From contig NZ_VKKY01000001.1 in the NCBI RefSeq assembly GCF_008271695.1, forward strand, positions 1,420,589 to 1,484,588: DNA of 64,000 nt, given 5' to 3'. Of the stretch, positions 42,294 to 50,711 are shown piece by piece. This DNA is from Rufibacter hautae (lineage in GTDB: Bacteria > Bacteroidota > Bacteroidia > Cytophagales > Hymenobacteraceae). Position 1 is the stretch's first letter. Each line of letters starts with the position of its first letter. Made by a program: the position numbers and the translations under genes. Under the pieces are notes generated by a model, which was given only the letters and a program-made list of their open reading frames with translations, was not told the DNA's origin and made no database searches.

Positions 42294-43025
42294 TCAAGTG
42301 CCAACTGTCTCATAAGCATTGATAGAGCCAGACTTTTTATTGGTGACTGAGAAACTGAGTAGTCCGGCTGCGAACAATATAGCTCCTCCTAAAAATGGGA
42401 AACCTGCTCCCACTAAATCTTCAAGTACTGGAGAGAATAAATAAGGTAAACAATATAGCATCCCAAATCCTCCTAACAGCATAGACATACAGGAAGTAAT
42501 CAAGGCAATCTTTGTTAATTTAGTTTTCATCACAAGTTCTATATTTTTAGAACCTACCACTCTTTTCCTTAAATCTGCTGTGTAGTATTTTGAATACTGT
42601 TCAATCTGCCAAGACTTTATTGATTGTGATGCTAGCCCCTGCTTGAAGTCACCATAAAAGATTCGCCACTTATTAGGAAGGAGTAAAAATCCGTACAAAA
42701 AGATGGCTAGACTTGGCACAGATATATTCCCATTGCCAATCATAAATGCTTGCATTCTTATTTCGTCAACCGGAGTCATTTTATAGTCCAAAAGAACATG
42801 TTTGAGGTCATGTGATTCATACCCCGGCACAAGCCTTAGCTTATTGCTTATCAAGCATTCAGCAATATCCTTCCCTAAGGTTCCTCGTTCTAACTCATTA
42901 AGCTTATCAACTATCTCCTCATACTTTTTAACATTGCTGAACCGCTCTATTATCCAAACAGATAAATGAAACGAGAGAGTAATTATTAATTGAGGCAATC
43001 TGGATATGCTTTTAATATATTTCAT
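42294..43025 (-). CDS. Coq4-like protein
   Basis: A 243-residue protein with a Coq4-type motif: SHDLKHVLLDYKMTPVDEI fits HDxxH-x11-E exactly (His/Asp/His then Glu 12 residues on). The surrounding YGFLLLPNKWRIFYGDFKQG also recalls Coq4 proteins. C-terminal hydrophobic stretches (about residues 172-200 and 203-225) suggest membrane anchoring. In eukaryotes and proteobacteria Coq4 acts in ubiquinone synthesis, but Bacteroidota normally use menaquinone, so a different role is likely. AT-rich compared with neighbours. Confidence 0.65.
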   Translation of the reverse strand: MKYIKSISRLPQLIITLSFHLSVWIIERFSNVKKYEEIVDKLNELERGTLGKDIAECLISNKLRLVPGYESHDLKHVLLDYKMTPVDEIRMQAFMIGNGNISVPSLAIFLYGFLLLPNKWRIFYGDFKQGLASQSIKSWQIEQYSKYYTADLRKRVVGSKNIELVMKTKLTKIALITSCMSMLLGGFGMLYCLPYLFSPVLEDLVGAGFPFLGGAILFAAGLLSFSVTNKKSGSINAYETVGT

Positions 43026-43078
43026 TGGGCTCTAACGACTAATTACAGCAAAGACTAGTGCTAAACGGTAATTCTTTT

Positions 43079-43609
43079 CTACTGCTGCACTGGAGCCGGC
43101 TTCGCCATCACTTCACAGCAGTTGGAGCAGGTGCGTTTTTCGTCTGAGGCCCAGAAGGCGTTCATGACCACGGGCAACTGCCCCACGATGTCTGACACCG
43201 GGATGAACTCTTCGTACAGTTTGGTGTTGCAGTTCTCGCAGTACCACTGGAAACCGTCTAGTTCGCTTTCATTGCGGTAACGCTCCATCACCAGCCCTAC
43301 GGTGTTTGGGCCGCGGCGTGGGGAGTGGGGCACATTGGGTGGAAGCAGGAAAATATCGCCTTCGTTGATGTGGATGTCTTTGAACTCGCCGTTGTCAATG
43401 ACTTTGAGCACGATGTCGCCTTCCAACTGGAAAAAGAATTCCTCGCCGTTGTTGATGTGGTAATCTTTGCGCGAGTTGGGTCCGCCCACCACCATCACAA
43501 TAAAGTCTTTGTTGTCTTTGTACACCTGTTGGTTGCCCACCGGCGGCTTAAGCAGGTGGCGGTGTTCCTCTATCCATTTCTTGAAGTTGAAGGCAGGTTG
43601 TAAGGCCAT
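43079..43609 (-). CDS. haaO: 3-hydroxyanthranilate 3,4-dioxygenase
   Basis: A 176-residue cupin dioxygenase, the size of bacterial HAAO. Iron ligands fit HINNGEEFFFQLEG (His, Glu) and PPNVPHSPRRG (His). The C-terminal rubredoxin-like site is CENCNTKLYEE and CSNCCE. It opens 3-hydroxyanthranilate to 2-amino-3-carboxymuconate semialdehyde, the ACMSD substrate. ATG 43609 (MALQPAFNFKKWIEEHRHLLKPP) chosen over the frame start at 43666. Divergent from the SDR gene. Confidence 0.96.
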   Translation of the reverse strand: MALQPAFNFKKWIEEHRHLLKPPVGNQQVYKDNKDFIVMVVGGPNSRKDYHINNGEEFFFQLEGDIVLKVIDNGEFKDIHINEGDIFLLPPNVPHSPRRGPNTVGLVMERYRNESELDGFQWYCENCNTKLYEEFIPVSDIVGQLPVVMNAFWASDEKRTCSNCCEVMAKPAPVQQ

Positions 43610-43699
43610 GTCAATAGCGTTTGAGTATAGGATGCGTCTCCGGAATCGGCCCAGAGATTGCTCCAAGGTACGAAACCTGCCGCATAAAAGATAGATGCC

Positions 43700-43735
43700 G
43701 TTCTGGGGCCGTTTTCACCAAAGCGGGCCAGAAAC
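43700..43735. repeat. 36-nt intergenic element, copy 24
   Basis: Begins GTTCTGGGGCC, ends GGGCCAGAAAC. Located in the 167-base divergent region between haaO and the SDR gene, so it is not a terminator for either. Confidence 0.72.
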
Positions 43736-43776
43736 AGCCATTCCCTCCATCCGGAATAATCTGTACATTTACCTCT

Positions 43777-44565
43777 ATGGATTTGAACCTACAAGACAAG
43801 CACGCCGTGGTCTGCGGCAGTACGCAGGGAATTGGCAAAGCGGTGGCCCTGGAGTTAGCGCTCATGGGCGCAACGGTCACGCTGGTAGCCCGCAACGAAG
43901 AACGCCTGCAACAAACCTTACAGGAACTGTCTACCCAAGCCGGGCAAGAGCACCAGTACGTAGTGGCAGACTTCAGCCGGCCTCGGGAGGTGCAGGAACG
44001 TTTAGCGGCCCATTTAGAGAAAATCGGTCAAAACCATATCCTGGTAAATAACACCGGCGGACCGGCGGGCGGACCGGCTTTGGATGCTGCTTTAGAAGAG
44101 TTTGAGAATGCCTTTGCGGCGCACCTGCTGTCTAACCACGTGCTGGTGCAGGCGGTGGTGCCGTACATGCAGGAAGCGCAGTACGGCCGCATCATTAACA
44201 TTATCTCCACCTCGGTGAAGCAGCCCATCAAAGGCTTGGGCGTATCCAACACCATCAGGGGCGCGGTGGCCAACTGGGCTAAAACGCTGTCTTTTGAGCT
44301 GGCGCCGTTTGGCATTACGGTCAACAATGTACTGCCTGGCGCTACAGTAACGGCCCGCCACCACTCGCTGATTGAAAACCGCATGCAGAAAACCGGCCTC
44401 TCGCGTGAGGAGATAGAAAAAGAGATGAAGGCGGGCATCCCGGCCAACCGATTTGCCGAGCCCGAGGAAGTGGCGGCGGCGGCGGCATTCCTGGCCTCAC
44501 CGGCGGCTGGCTACATCACCGGCATCAACGTACCCGTAGACGGCGGCCGACTGGGCAACCTGTAA
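43777..44565 (+). CDS. SDR-family oxidoreductase with altered YxxxK motif
   Basis: A 262-residue SDR related to 3-oxoacyl-ACP reductases: CGSTQGIGKAVALELALMGA (NAD(P) binding), NNTGGPAGGP, NIISTSVKQPIKGLG and a C-terminal AGYITGINVPVDGG. Where classical SDRs have YxxxK, this protein has SNTIR (GVSNTIRGAVANWAKTLS): the tyrosine is serine and the lysine arginine. This occurs in a recognised BKR-like subgroup whose reactions are mostly unknown. ATG 43777; the frame upstream overlaps haaO. Position suggests a link to 3-hydroxyanthranilate breakdown. Confidence 0.85.
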   Translation: MDLNLQDKHAVVCGSTQGIGKAVALELALMGATVTLVARNEERLQQTLQELSTQAGQEHQYVVADFSRPREVQERLAAHLEKIGQNHILVNNTGGPAGGPALDAALEEFENAFAAHLLSNHVLVQAVVPYMQEAQYGRIINIISTSVKQPIKGLGVSNTIRGAVANWAKTLSFELAPFGITVNNVLPGATVTARHHSLIENRMQKTGLSREEIEKEMKAGIPANRFAEPEEVAAAAAFLASPAAGYITGINVPVDGGRLGNL

Positions 44566-44591
44566 CCGAAACAAACAAAGATTTCTCCCCC

Positions 44592-45047
44592 ATGCCCGTG
44601 AAACAAAAAAGACTCAACTTCTACTTAAGCCTGTACCAGGCCGTTGGGTTTTCGCTTACCTCTATCGTTTTGACCATCGTTCTCATAAAAGAGGGAGGCA
44701 TGGCGATACTGCTCATCTTCTTCATGGCACTGCTGTTTTTACCGTTTCTGCTGCTGTCCATCTCAGAACTCCTCAAACCATTGCTCGGGAACCAGAACCT
44801 CAAATTGTGCATCTACCTGGCGCTGGGTTTCCTGGTTCTCCCGGCGCTGGCGTTGCCGTTCTTCTTTGAGTTGGGCGGATTCCTAATAGCAGTGTTCTGC
44901 CTGTGCTTCGCCGGAGGGGTGTGGTTTCTGAAAGACTGGCACCATAAACTGTTAGCCATAAACGTCCTAGGCGGCCTGGTCCTTTCGGCGATTCTGGTGT
45001 ACCTCTTTTGGAGTGTAACCAACAACATGAATCAAACCCTGCCTTAG
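44592..45047 (+). CDS. Four-helix membrane protein, unknown
   Basis: A 151-residue protein with four predicted helices (LTSIVLTIVLIKEGGMAILLIFFMALLFLPFLLLSI; LKLCIYLALGFLVLPALALPFF; GGFLIAVFCLCFAGGVWFL; LAINVLGGLVLSAILVYLFW). No family recognised. It starts 26 bases after the SDR gene and ends 42 bases before the aldehyde dehydrogenase gene, so the three may be one transcript. Confidence 0.65.
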   Translation: MPVKQKRLNFYLSLYQAVGFSLTSIVLTIVLIKEGGMAILLIFFMALLFLPFLLLSISELLKPLLGNQNLKLCIYLALGFLVLPALALPFFFELGGFLIAVFCLCFAGGVWFLKDWHHKLLAINVLGGLVLSAILVYLFWSVTNNMNQTLP

Positions 45048-45089
45048 AGCCCATCCCGTTCCTGCGCTTTTATATAAATCAATAGCTGT

Positions 45090-46532
45090 ATGCTGCACCT
45101 CCAGAACTACATCAACGGTACCTTCGTCGCTCCGGTCTCGGGGGCGTTCCTGCCCAACATTAACCCGGCCACCGGCGAGGTGTATTCGCAAATCCCGGAT
45201 TCTGATGAGCGCGATGTCCAGGCAGCCTTGGAAGCAGCACAGGCGGCATTCCCTGCCTGGTCTACCCTCTCCGCCGAGAAACGGGGCCGTTTTCTGATAA
45301 AGCTCTCCGAATTGATTGACCAGAACCTGGAGCACCTGGCCGAAGCCGAGACCACCGATAACGGCAAACCGCTCTCCCTCTCCAGAACCGTGGACATCCC
45401 GAGGGCCAGCAGCAACCTGTATTTCTTCGGGACGGGCGTGCAGCATTTTGCCTCGGAGGCCCACACCATGGAAGGCGTGGCCGTGAACTACACCGTGCGC
45501 AAACCGCTGGGCGTGGTGGCCTGTATTTCCCCGTGGAACCTTCCGCTTTACTTGTTCACCTGGAAGATTGCCCCGGCCCTGGCCGCCGGGAACTGCGTAG
45601 TGGCTAAACCCTCCGAGATCACGCCCTATACCGCCCATCTGCTAGCCGAGCTTTGCCTGGAAGCCGGACTTCCCGCTGGCGTACTGAACATCGTGCACGG
45701 CACCGGCCCTAAAGCAGGCGCCGCTATGTGCGAACATCCTGACGTAAAGGCCATTTCCTTTACCGGCGGCACCCAAACCGGCAAAACCATTGCCCGTATG
45801 GCGGCACCCATGTTCAAGAAACTTTCCCTGGAACTAGGCGGCAAGAACGCCACCGTCATCTTCGCGGATTGTGACTTTGAGAAAACGGTGAACACCGCAG
45901 TGCAGGCTGCCTTCGCGAACCAAGGTCAAATTTGTCTCTGCGGCTCGCGCATCTTAGTGGAGCGTCCGCTGTATGACCGTTTCAAGGCCGCTTTTCTGGA
46001 AAGAGCCAAAAACCTGACGGTAGGTGACCCAATAGAAGAAGGCTCCCGGATGGGTGCCCTCATATCGGAAGCGCATTTACAGAAAGTGCAGCAATACATC
46101 GCCCTGGCGCAAGAAGAAGGCGGCACCCTACTCACCGGCGGCGAACGCATGCAACTAGAGGGCCGCTGCGCGAACGGCTACTTTCTGCAGCCCACCGTCT
46201 TTGAAGGCCTTCCCCACACCTGTCGCACTAACACCGAGGAAATCTTCGGTCCGGTAGTCACGCTCCTGCCCTTTGACACTGAGGAAGAAGCCCTCACCTA
46301 CGCCAACTACACCCAATACGGCCTCGCCGCCTCCGTCTGGACCCAGGACCTCACCCGAGCGCACCGCGTGGCGCATGCACTTCAATCCGGTATTGTGTGG
46401 GTGAATACGTGGCTTTTGCGGGATCTAAGAACCCCATTTGGTGGCACGAAGCAAAGCGGCGTGGGCCGGGAAGGCGGCTGGGAAGCGCTCCGCTTCTTCA
46501 CCGAGCCACAGAATGTGTGCATCAAGCTTTAA
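45090..46532 (+). CDS. Aldehyde dehydrogenase, likely 2-aminomuconate-semialdehyde type
   Basis: A 480-residue NAD-dependent aldehyde dehydrogenase. Catalytic Glu is E248 in LELGGKNATVIF and the nucleophile is C282 in NQGQICLCGSR. Other family blocks: GVVACISPWNLPLYLFTWKIAPALAAGN and NTEEIFGPVVTLLPF. Sequence style is that of 2-hydroxymuconate/2-aminomuconate semialdehyde dehydrogenases. With HAAO and ACMSD nearby, oxidation of 2-aminomuconate semialdehyde to 2-aminomuconate is the most likely reaction. Annotation to exact substrate rests on context. Confidence 0.9.
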   Translation: MLHLQNYINGTFVAPVSGAFLPNINPATGEVYSQIPDSDERDVQAALEAAQAAFPAWSTLSAEKRGRFLIKLSELIDQNLEHLAEAETTDNGKPLSLSRTVDIPRASSNLYFFGTGVQHFASEAHTMEGVAVNYTVRKPLGVVACISPWNLPLYLFTWKIAPALAAGNCVVAKPSEITPYTAHLLAELCLEAGLPAGVLNIVHGTGPKAGAAMCEHPDVKAISFTGGTQTGKTIARMAAPMFKKLSLELGGKNATVIFADCDFEKTVNTAVQAAFANQGQICLCGSRILVERPLYDRFKAAFLERAKNLTVGDPIEEGSRMGALISEAHLQKVQQYIALAQEEGGTLLTGGERMQLEGRCANGYFLQPTVFEGLPHTCRTNTEEIFGPVVTLLPFDTEEEALTYANYTQYGLAASVWTQDLTRAHRVAHALQSGIVWVNTWLLRDLRTPFGGTKQSGVGREGGWEALRFFTEPQNVCIKL

Positions 46533-46624
46533 TGAATGATTGAGAGAATGAGAGATTGAGAGATTGAATGAATGCTTTCGTGCACCATTATTCTCTCATT
46601 CATTCAACCATTCAATCTCTCATT
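46533..46624. repeat. Low-complexity TGAATGATTGAGAG inverted repeat
   Basis: AATGAGAGATTGA (46547-46559) and its exact complement (46612-46624) lie in a stretch built of ATTGA/GAATGA/GAGA units on one side and their complements on the other. Same unit type as the hairpin after ogt. Confidence 0.55.
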
Positions 46625-46671
46625 ACCAATAAATGCCTACTTTTAAGGCTACGAACTTTCTAACAAACCCC

Positions 46672-48870
46672 ATGAGACATACGATTAACCGCTGGGTTCT
46701 AGCGGCTTCTTGCCTGGTGCTGACTTTGAGCGCACAGGCCCAACAAAAACGCGACTTTGATTTAGACGACATCTTCCGGAAAGGCACCTTCCAAGCCCGC
46801 TCTGTCTATGGCGTGAACTGGATGCGGAACGGCCAGTTCTACTCTTCGCAGGTAGTCGACCAAAAGAACCAGGCTGTGGACGTGGTGCAGGTGGACGTGA
46901 CTACCGGTCAGCCGGTGAGCACCATCATCGAGGGCGAAGACATCAAGGTGAACGGCAAGACGCTGGAGTACGATGATTACAGCTTCAGCAATGATGAAAC
47001 TAAAATCCTGTTTGAAACCGAGCACGAGCCTATTTACCGACGCAGCAGCAAAGGCCATTTCTACGTGTATGATCGCGCCAGCAAAAAACTGCAGAAACTG
47101 AGCCAGGGCGGAAAGCAGTCTTACGCCACCTTCTCGCCGGATAACAAATATGTTGCCTTCGTGCGGGACAACAACCTGTTCTACGTAGACCTGGCCACCA
47201 TGCAGGAGCGTCAGGTTACCAATGACGGCAAGTGGAACTTCATCATCAACGGCGGCACCGACTGGGTGTACGAAGAGGAATTCGGGTTTGCGCAGGCGTT
47301 TTTCTGGTCGCCGCAGGGAAACCAGATTGCGTTCTACAAGTTCGATGAGAGCCAAGTGCCCGAGTACAATATGCAGATGTGGGGACCATTGTATCCGCAG
47401 GACTACAAGTTCAAGTATCCGAAGGCCGGCGAGAAAAACGCCACCGTGGCCATCTACACCTTCGACCTGGGCTCCGGCAAAACAACCAAGATGGAAACCG
47501 GCGCTGAGGCCGACCAGTACATCCCGCGCATCAACTGGACCAACTCGCCTAATCTGTTGTCCATCCGGAGAATGAACCGTTTGCAGAACACGCTGGAGAT
47601 CCTGCACGCTAACACGCAGACCGGCCAAAGCAAAGTGGTGCTGAAGGAGACCGATAAAGCCTACATCGACATCACCGATGATTTGACGTACCTGGCCAAC
47701 GGCAAGCAGTTTGTGCACAGCTCAGAGAAAGACGGCTTCAACCACTTGTACCTCTATGACATGAACGGCAAACTGGTGCGCCAAATCACGAAGGGCAAGT
47801 GGGAGGTGAGCAGCTTCTACGGCGTGGACGAGAAGAACAACGTGGTGTACTTCACCTCCACCGAGGCATCGCCGCTGGAGCGCCATTTGTACAGCATCGG
47901 GTTGAACGGCAAGAACAAGAAGAGCCTCACACCGGCCAAAGGCACGCACACCATCAACCTGAGCCGCGATTTCAAATATTACCTGGATTACTTCTCCACC
48001 ATCACCACTCCAACCGTGGTAAGCCTGCATACTTCAGACGGAAAGCAGATCAAGGTATTGGAGAGCAACGAGAATCTGAAGAACACACTGGCTACCTACA
48101 ACATGCCGAAGCCCGAGTTTTTCCAGTTCAAGACCTCGGAGAACGTGACCCTAAACGGCTACACTATCAAACCCGCTGACTTCGACCCGAACAAAAAGTA
48201 CCCGGTCTTGATGTTCCAGTACAGTGGTCCGGGCAGCCAGGAAGTGGTAGATAGCTGGAGAGGCCGCAATTACCTGTGGCATAGCTACCTCACCAAACAG
48301 GGGTACATTATTGCGGTGATTGATAACCGGGGAACCGGCGGACGCGGCGCAGATTTCAAGAAAATGACGTACGGCAACCTGGGCCACTATGAAGTGATGG
48401 ACCAGATTGAAGGCGCGAAGCATTTGGGCAACCTGCCGTACGTAGATAGAAGCCGCATTGGCATCTGGGGCTGGAGCTTCGGGGGCTACATGAGCTCACT
48501 GGCCATCACCAAAGGCGCCGATGTGTTCAAAGCGGCCATCGCGGTGGCTCCGGTGATCAACTGGCGCTTCTATGACTCCATCTATACTGAGCGCTTTCTG
48601 AAATTACCACAGGACAACGCCAAAGGCTACGACGATAACTCGCCTATCACCCACGCGAACAAACTGCGCGGCAAGTACCTGCTCATCCACGGTACCGGCG
48701 ATGACAACGTGCATTTCCAGAACTCCATCGAGATGACCAATGCTCTGGTGAAAGCCAACATCCCGTTTGAGAGCGCCTACTACCCTAACCGGAACCACGG
48801 CATCAGCGGCGGCAACACCAGCATCCACCTATTCACCAAAATGACCGAGTTCATCCAGCGTAACTTGTAG
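46672..48870 (+). CDS. Dipeptidyl peptidase IV (S9B)
   Basis: A 732-residue secreted serine peptidase: signal peptide (MRHTINRWVLAASCLVLTLSAQAQ), an eight-bladed beta-propeller (about residues 40-480), and an alpha/beta-hydrolase domain. Catalytic triad: S602 in GWSFGGYMS, D677 in HGTGDDNVHFQ, H709 in NRNHGISGG. The propeller has DWVYEEEFGFAQAFFWSP with the Glu-Glu pair that binds the substrate N-terminus. Removes X-Pro dipeptides from peptides in the periplasm. The upstream in-frame start at 46633 would bury the signal, so 46672 is preferred. Confidence 0.95.
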   Translation: MRHTINRWVLAASCLVLTLSAQAQQKRDFDLDDIFRKGTFQARSVYGVNWMRNGQFYSSQVVDQKNQAVDVVQVDVTTGQPVSTIIEGEDIKVNGKTLEYDDYSFSNDETKILFETEHEPIYRRSSKGHFYVYDRASKKLQKLSQGGKQSYATFSPDNKYVAFVRDNNLFYVDLATMQERQVTNDGKWNFIINGGTDWVYEEEFGFAQAFFWSPQGNQIAFYKFDESQVPEYNMQMWGPLYPQDYKFKYPKAGEKNATVAIYTFDLGSGKTTKMETGAEADQYIPRINWTNSPNLLSIRRMNRLQNTLEILHANTQTGQSKVVLKETDKAYIDITDDLTYLANGKQFVHSSEKDGFNHLYLYDMNGKLVRQITKGKWEVSSFYGVDEKNNVVYFTSTEASPLERHLYSIGLNGKNKKSLTPAKGTHTINLSRDFKYYLDYFSTITTPTVVSLHTSDGKQIKVLESNENLKNTLATYNMPKPEFFQFKTSENVTLNGYTIKPADFDPNKKYPVLMFQYSGPGSQEVVDSWRGRNYLWHSYLTKQGYIIAVIDNRGTGGRGADFKKMTYGNLGHYEVMDQIEGAKHLGNLPYVDRSRIGIWGWSFGGYMSSLAITKGADVFKAAIAVAPVINWRFYDSIYTERFLKLPQDNAKGYDDNSPITHANKLRGKYLLIHGTGDDNVHFQNSIEMTNALVKANIPFESAYYPNRNHGISGGNTSIHLFTKMTEFIQRNL

Positions 48871-48890
48871 TCTGAACTTCAGATAAAAGC

Positions 48891-48926
48891 AAAAGGCTCC
48901 CGTTCTTGATCGAACGGGAGCCTTTT
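48891..48926 (+). terminator. Terminator of the DPP IV gene
   Basis: Perfect 15-bp arms AAAAGGCTCCCGTTC / GAACGGGAGCCTTTT around a 6-base loop. Confidence 0.87.
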
Positions 48927-48937
48927 ACTTTTAAAGC

Positions 48938-48973
48938 GTTATAGGCTTAGTTATTGAAAACTTGACCTAAAAC
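48938..48973. repeat. 36-nt intergenic element, copy 25
   Basis: Begins GTTATAGGCT, ends GACCTAAAAC, 11 bases after the DPP IV hairpin. T-tract is interrupted (TTATT). Confidence 0.6.
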
Positions 48974-49031
48974 TGAGTATGGCTAAGTAGAAAAAAGTAA
49001 ACCTTTAAATTAACTGCAGATAAGAGAGTAG

Positions 49032-49580
49032 CTAATAGATCATAAACTTTTCGGGTAGCTTTTTATTAATAAATTTGAATAATTGGTCAGCTTGGTCTGA
49101 TGCTCTCCAAACTCCTTTCAATCCCCACTGGGAAGCTTCCAATTTCTTTTTGTTGTATAGCAAAGAAACAGTAAAGCTTGCCCCATCCTGTATGTTTTCC
49201 CTAACTCCACCTTTATCTTCTACCTCATTATCCATATCTATAGTTGAGAGATAAGCATAAGTCAAGATATAGAGAGAGTCAATAGCACTATCTTCCAACT
49301 TTACTTTCAAAGTGTCTACAATCTCAGTTGTATTTTCATAATGATGTTTTAAAACATACAATGTGTTTTCATCCAAACGTCCATTGTTGATCTTGAACCG
49401 CTGCCGATCATAAACGGTAACATCAGTATTATACATAAATGCCTCAAACTTTGTAGTAAGGCCAAATGTCTTAATCTCTAATCCATATTCTTTAGATTTC
49501 ACCTTCTCTGGATGCTGACAAGATATGAATGACAGCAATGCTGCAAAGGACAACAAGTAAAGGCTTGATTTTCTATGCAT
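49032..49580 (-). CDS. Lipoprotein, unknown
   Basis: A 182-residue predicted lipoprotein (LYLLSFAALLSFISC lipobox). The body is hydrophilic with LKHHYENTTEIVDTLKVKLEDSAIDSLYILTYAYLSTIDMDNEVEDKGG. No family recognised. AT-rich compared with neighbours. It starts 15 bases after the Sua5-type gene on the same strand and may be its cotranscribed downstream partner. Confidence 0.6.
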   Translation of the reverse strand: MHRKSSLYLLSFAALLSFISCQHPEKVKSKEYGLEIKTFGLTTKFEAFMYNTDVTVYDRQRFKINNGRLDENTLYVLKHHYENTTEIVDTLKVKLEDSAIDSLYILTYAYLSTIDMDNEVEDKGGVRENIQDGASFTVSLLYNKKKLEASQWGLKGVWRASDQADQLFKFINKKLPEKFMIY

Positions 49581-49595
49581 GTCTCACTCAACCTC

Positions 49596-50561
49596 TTATT
49601 TTCCTTGATAGCTGGCGCGTTGCAGGCGATCGTTGATGGCGAGGCCCAGGCCATGTTCCGGCATCGGTTCTGCGAGGATCAGATCAATGGGTTGGGCATC
49701 CAGGGTACGGAGCGCGGAGAAAAGGCTTCGGGCGGCTTCGCTTAAATCGCCGGAGGCGGAGAGTTGGATTTGCTGTTCACGTGGAACCTCAGGAAATATC
49801 TCCTGAAGGGAAATAACCCCCACGCGGGCGGGATCTGTTTTGAGCAGGTTTTCGGAAATATCGCCTAAAAGCACCTTTTTGCGGGGCGAATAGTGGCTGC
49901 TGAGCATGCCGGGCGCGGCGGGGTTGGAGGACGAGGTTTTGATTTTGGCTTTGGAGACGTGCACCACTTCCTCCAGTTCTTCCACAGCCAGTCCGCCTAA
50001 GCGCAGCACTTCCACTTCGTTGCCATTCAGTCTTATGATAGTAGACTCAATGCCTACGTCACAGGCGCCGCCGTCCAGAATGTAGGGGATGCGGTCACCA
50101 AGTTGGTCCTGCACGTGCTGGGCGGTGGTGGGGCTCACGTACCCGAACGGATTGGCACTGGGCGCGGCCACCGGGAAAGGCAACTGCCGGAGCAGATCCA
50201 GGGTGAGCGGATGGTTGGGAATGCGGACGCCCACGGAATCATGGCCCGAGGTCACCAGCAGCGGGATGTGCTTGGCTTTCGGCAAGATTAAGGTTAGAGG
50301 GCCTGGCCAGAAACGCTCGGCTAATGTATAGGCAACATCTGGCACCTCACGGGCAATGTTGCTGACCTCAGAAACGGAGTGCGTGTGGACAATGAGCGGA
50401 TCGAAGGCAGGCCGGTTCTTGGCTTCAAAAATCTTCACCACCGCCTTTTCGTCATAAGCGTTTGCCGCCAGTCCGTAAACGGTTTCGGTGGGAATCGCGA
50501 CCAGGTCGCCTTGGGTTAGAACGGTTATTGCGCGCTGTAAATCAGTGCCGATGTCTGCCAT
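49596..50561 (-). CDS. Threonylcarbamoyl-AMP synthase, Sua5 type
   Basis: A 321-residue protein: YrdC domain (about residues 8-205, with VLTQGDLVAIPTETVYGLAANAYDEKAV and the nucleotide-binding VAAPSANPFGYVSPTTA) plus a C-terminal Sua5 domain joined by a linker (PAAPGMLSSHYSPRKKV). It makes threonylcarbamoyl-AMP from threonine, bicarbonate and ATP, the first step of t6A tRNA modification. ATG 50561 chosen over the frame start at 50582. Confidence 0.92.
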   Translation of the reverse strand: MADIGTDLQRAITVLTQGDLVAIPTETVYGLAANAYDEKAVVKIFEAKNRPAFDPLIVHTHSVSEVSNIAREVPDVAYTLAERFWPGPLTLILPKAKHIPLLVTSGHDSVGVRIPNHPLTLDLLRQLPFPVAAPSANPFGYVSPTTAQHVQDQLGDRIPYILDGGACDVGIESTIIRLNGNEVEVLRLGGLAVEELEEVVHVSKAKIKTSSSNPAAPGMLSSHYSPRKKVLLGDISENLLKTDPARVGVISLQEIFPEVPREQQIQLSASGDLSEAARSLFSALRTLDAQPIDLILAEPMPEHGLGLAINDRLQRASYQGK

Positions 50562-50579
50562 AGTGCTATGATAATCCTG

Positions 50580-50587
50580 CAAAGCTA
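50580..50587 (-). promoter_or_regulatory. Candidate -7 box for the Sua5-type gene
   Basis: TAGCTTTG on the minus strand, 19 bases before the ATG. No clear -33. Confidence 0.4.
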
Positions 50588-50621
50588 CTACGATGTTCTC
50601 TGATTTACAGCCGGGAAATCG

Positions 50622-50657
50622 GTTTTAAGTTTGTATTAAGAAAACCAGGCTTAAAAC
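50622..50657. repeat. 36-nt intergenic element, copy 26
   Basis: Begins GTTTTAAGTT, ends GGCTTAAAAC. Its last five bases (AAAAC) are the first five of the adjacent terminator arm. Confidence 0.72.
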
Positions 50658-50693
50658 AGAATGCCCCGCTTTACAGGCGGGGCGTTCTGTTTT
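50653..50693 (-). terminator. Terminator of the cysteine desulfurase gene
   Basis: 17-bp arms (AAAACAGAATGCCCCGC / GCGGGGCGTTCTGTTTT) with one mismatch, 18 bases past the stop. Confidence 0.82.
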
Positions 50694-50711
50694 AGTAGAA
50701 TATCTTACTTC

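Noticed and set aside
46762..47718. A 318-residue minus-strand frame opposite the DPP IV gene.
   Set aside because: It lies wholly within the propeller of a clear DPP IV and has the composition of an antisense shadow.
49605..49625. A second copy of the GCTGGCGC REP-like unit.
   Set aside because: Only nine bases match and they lie in the coding end of the Sua5-type gene.
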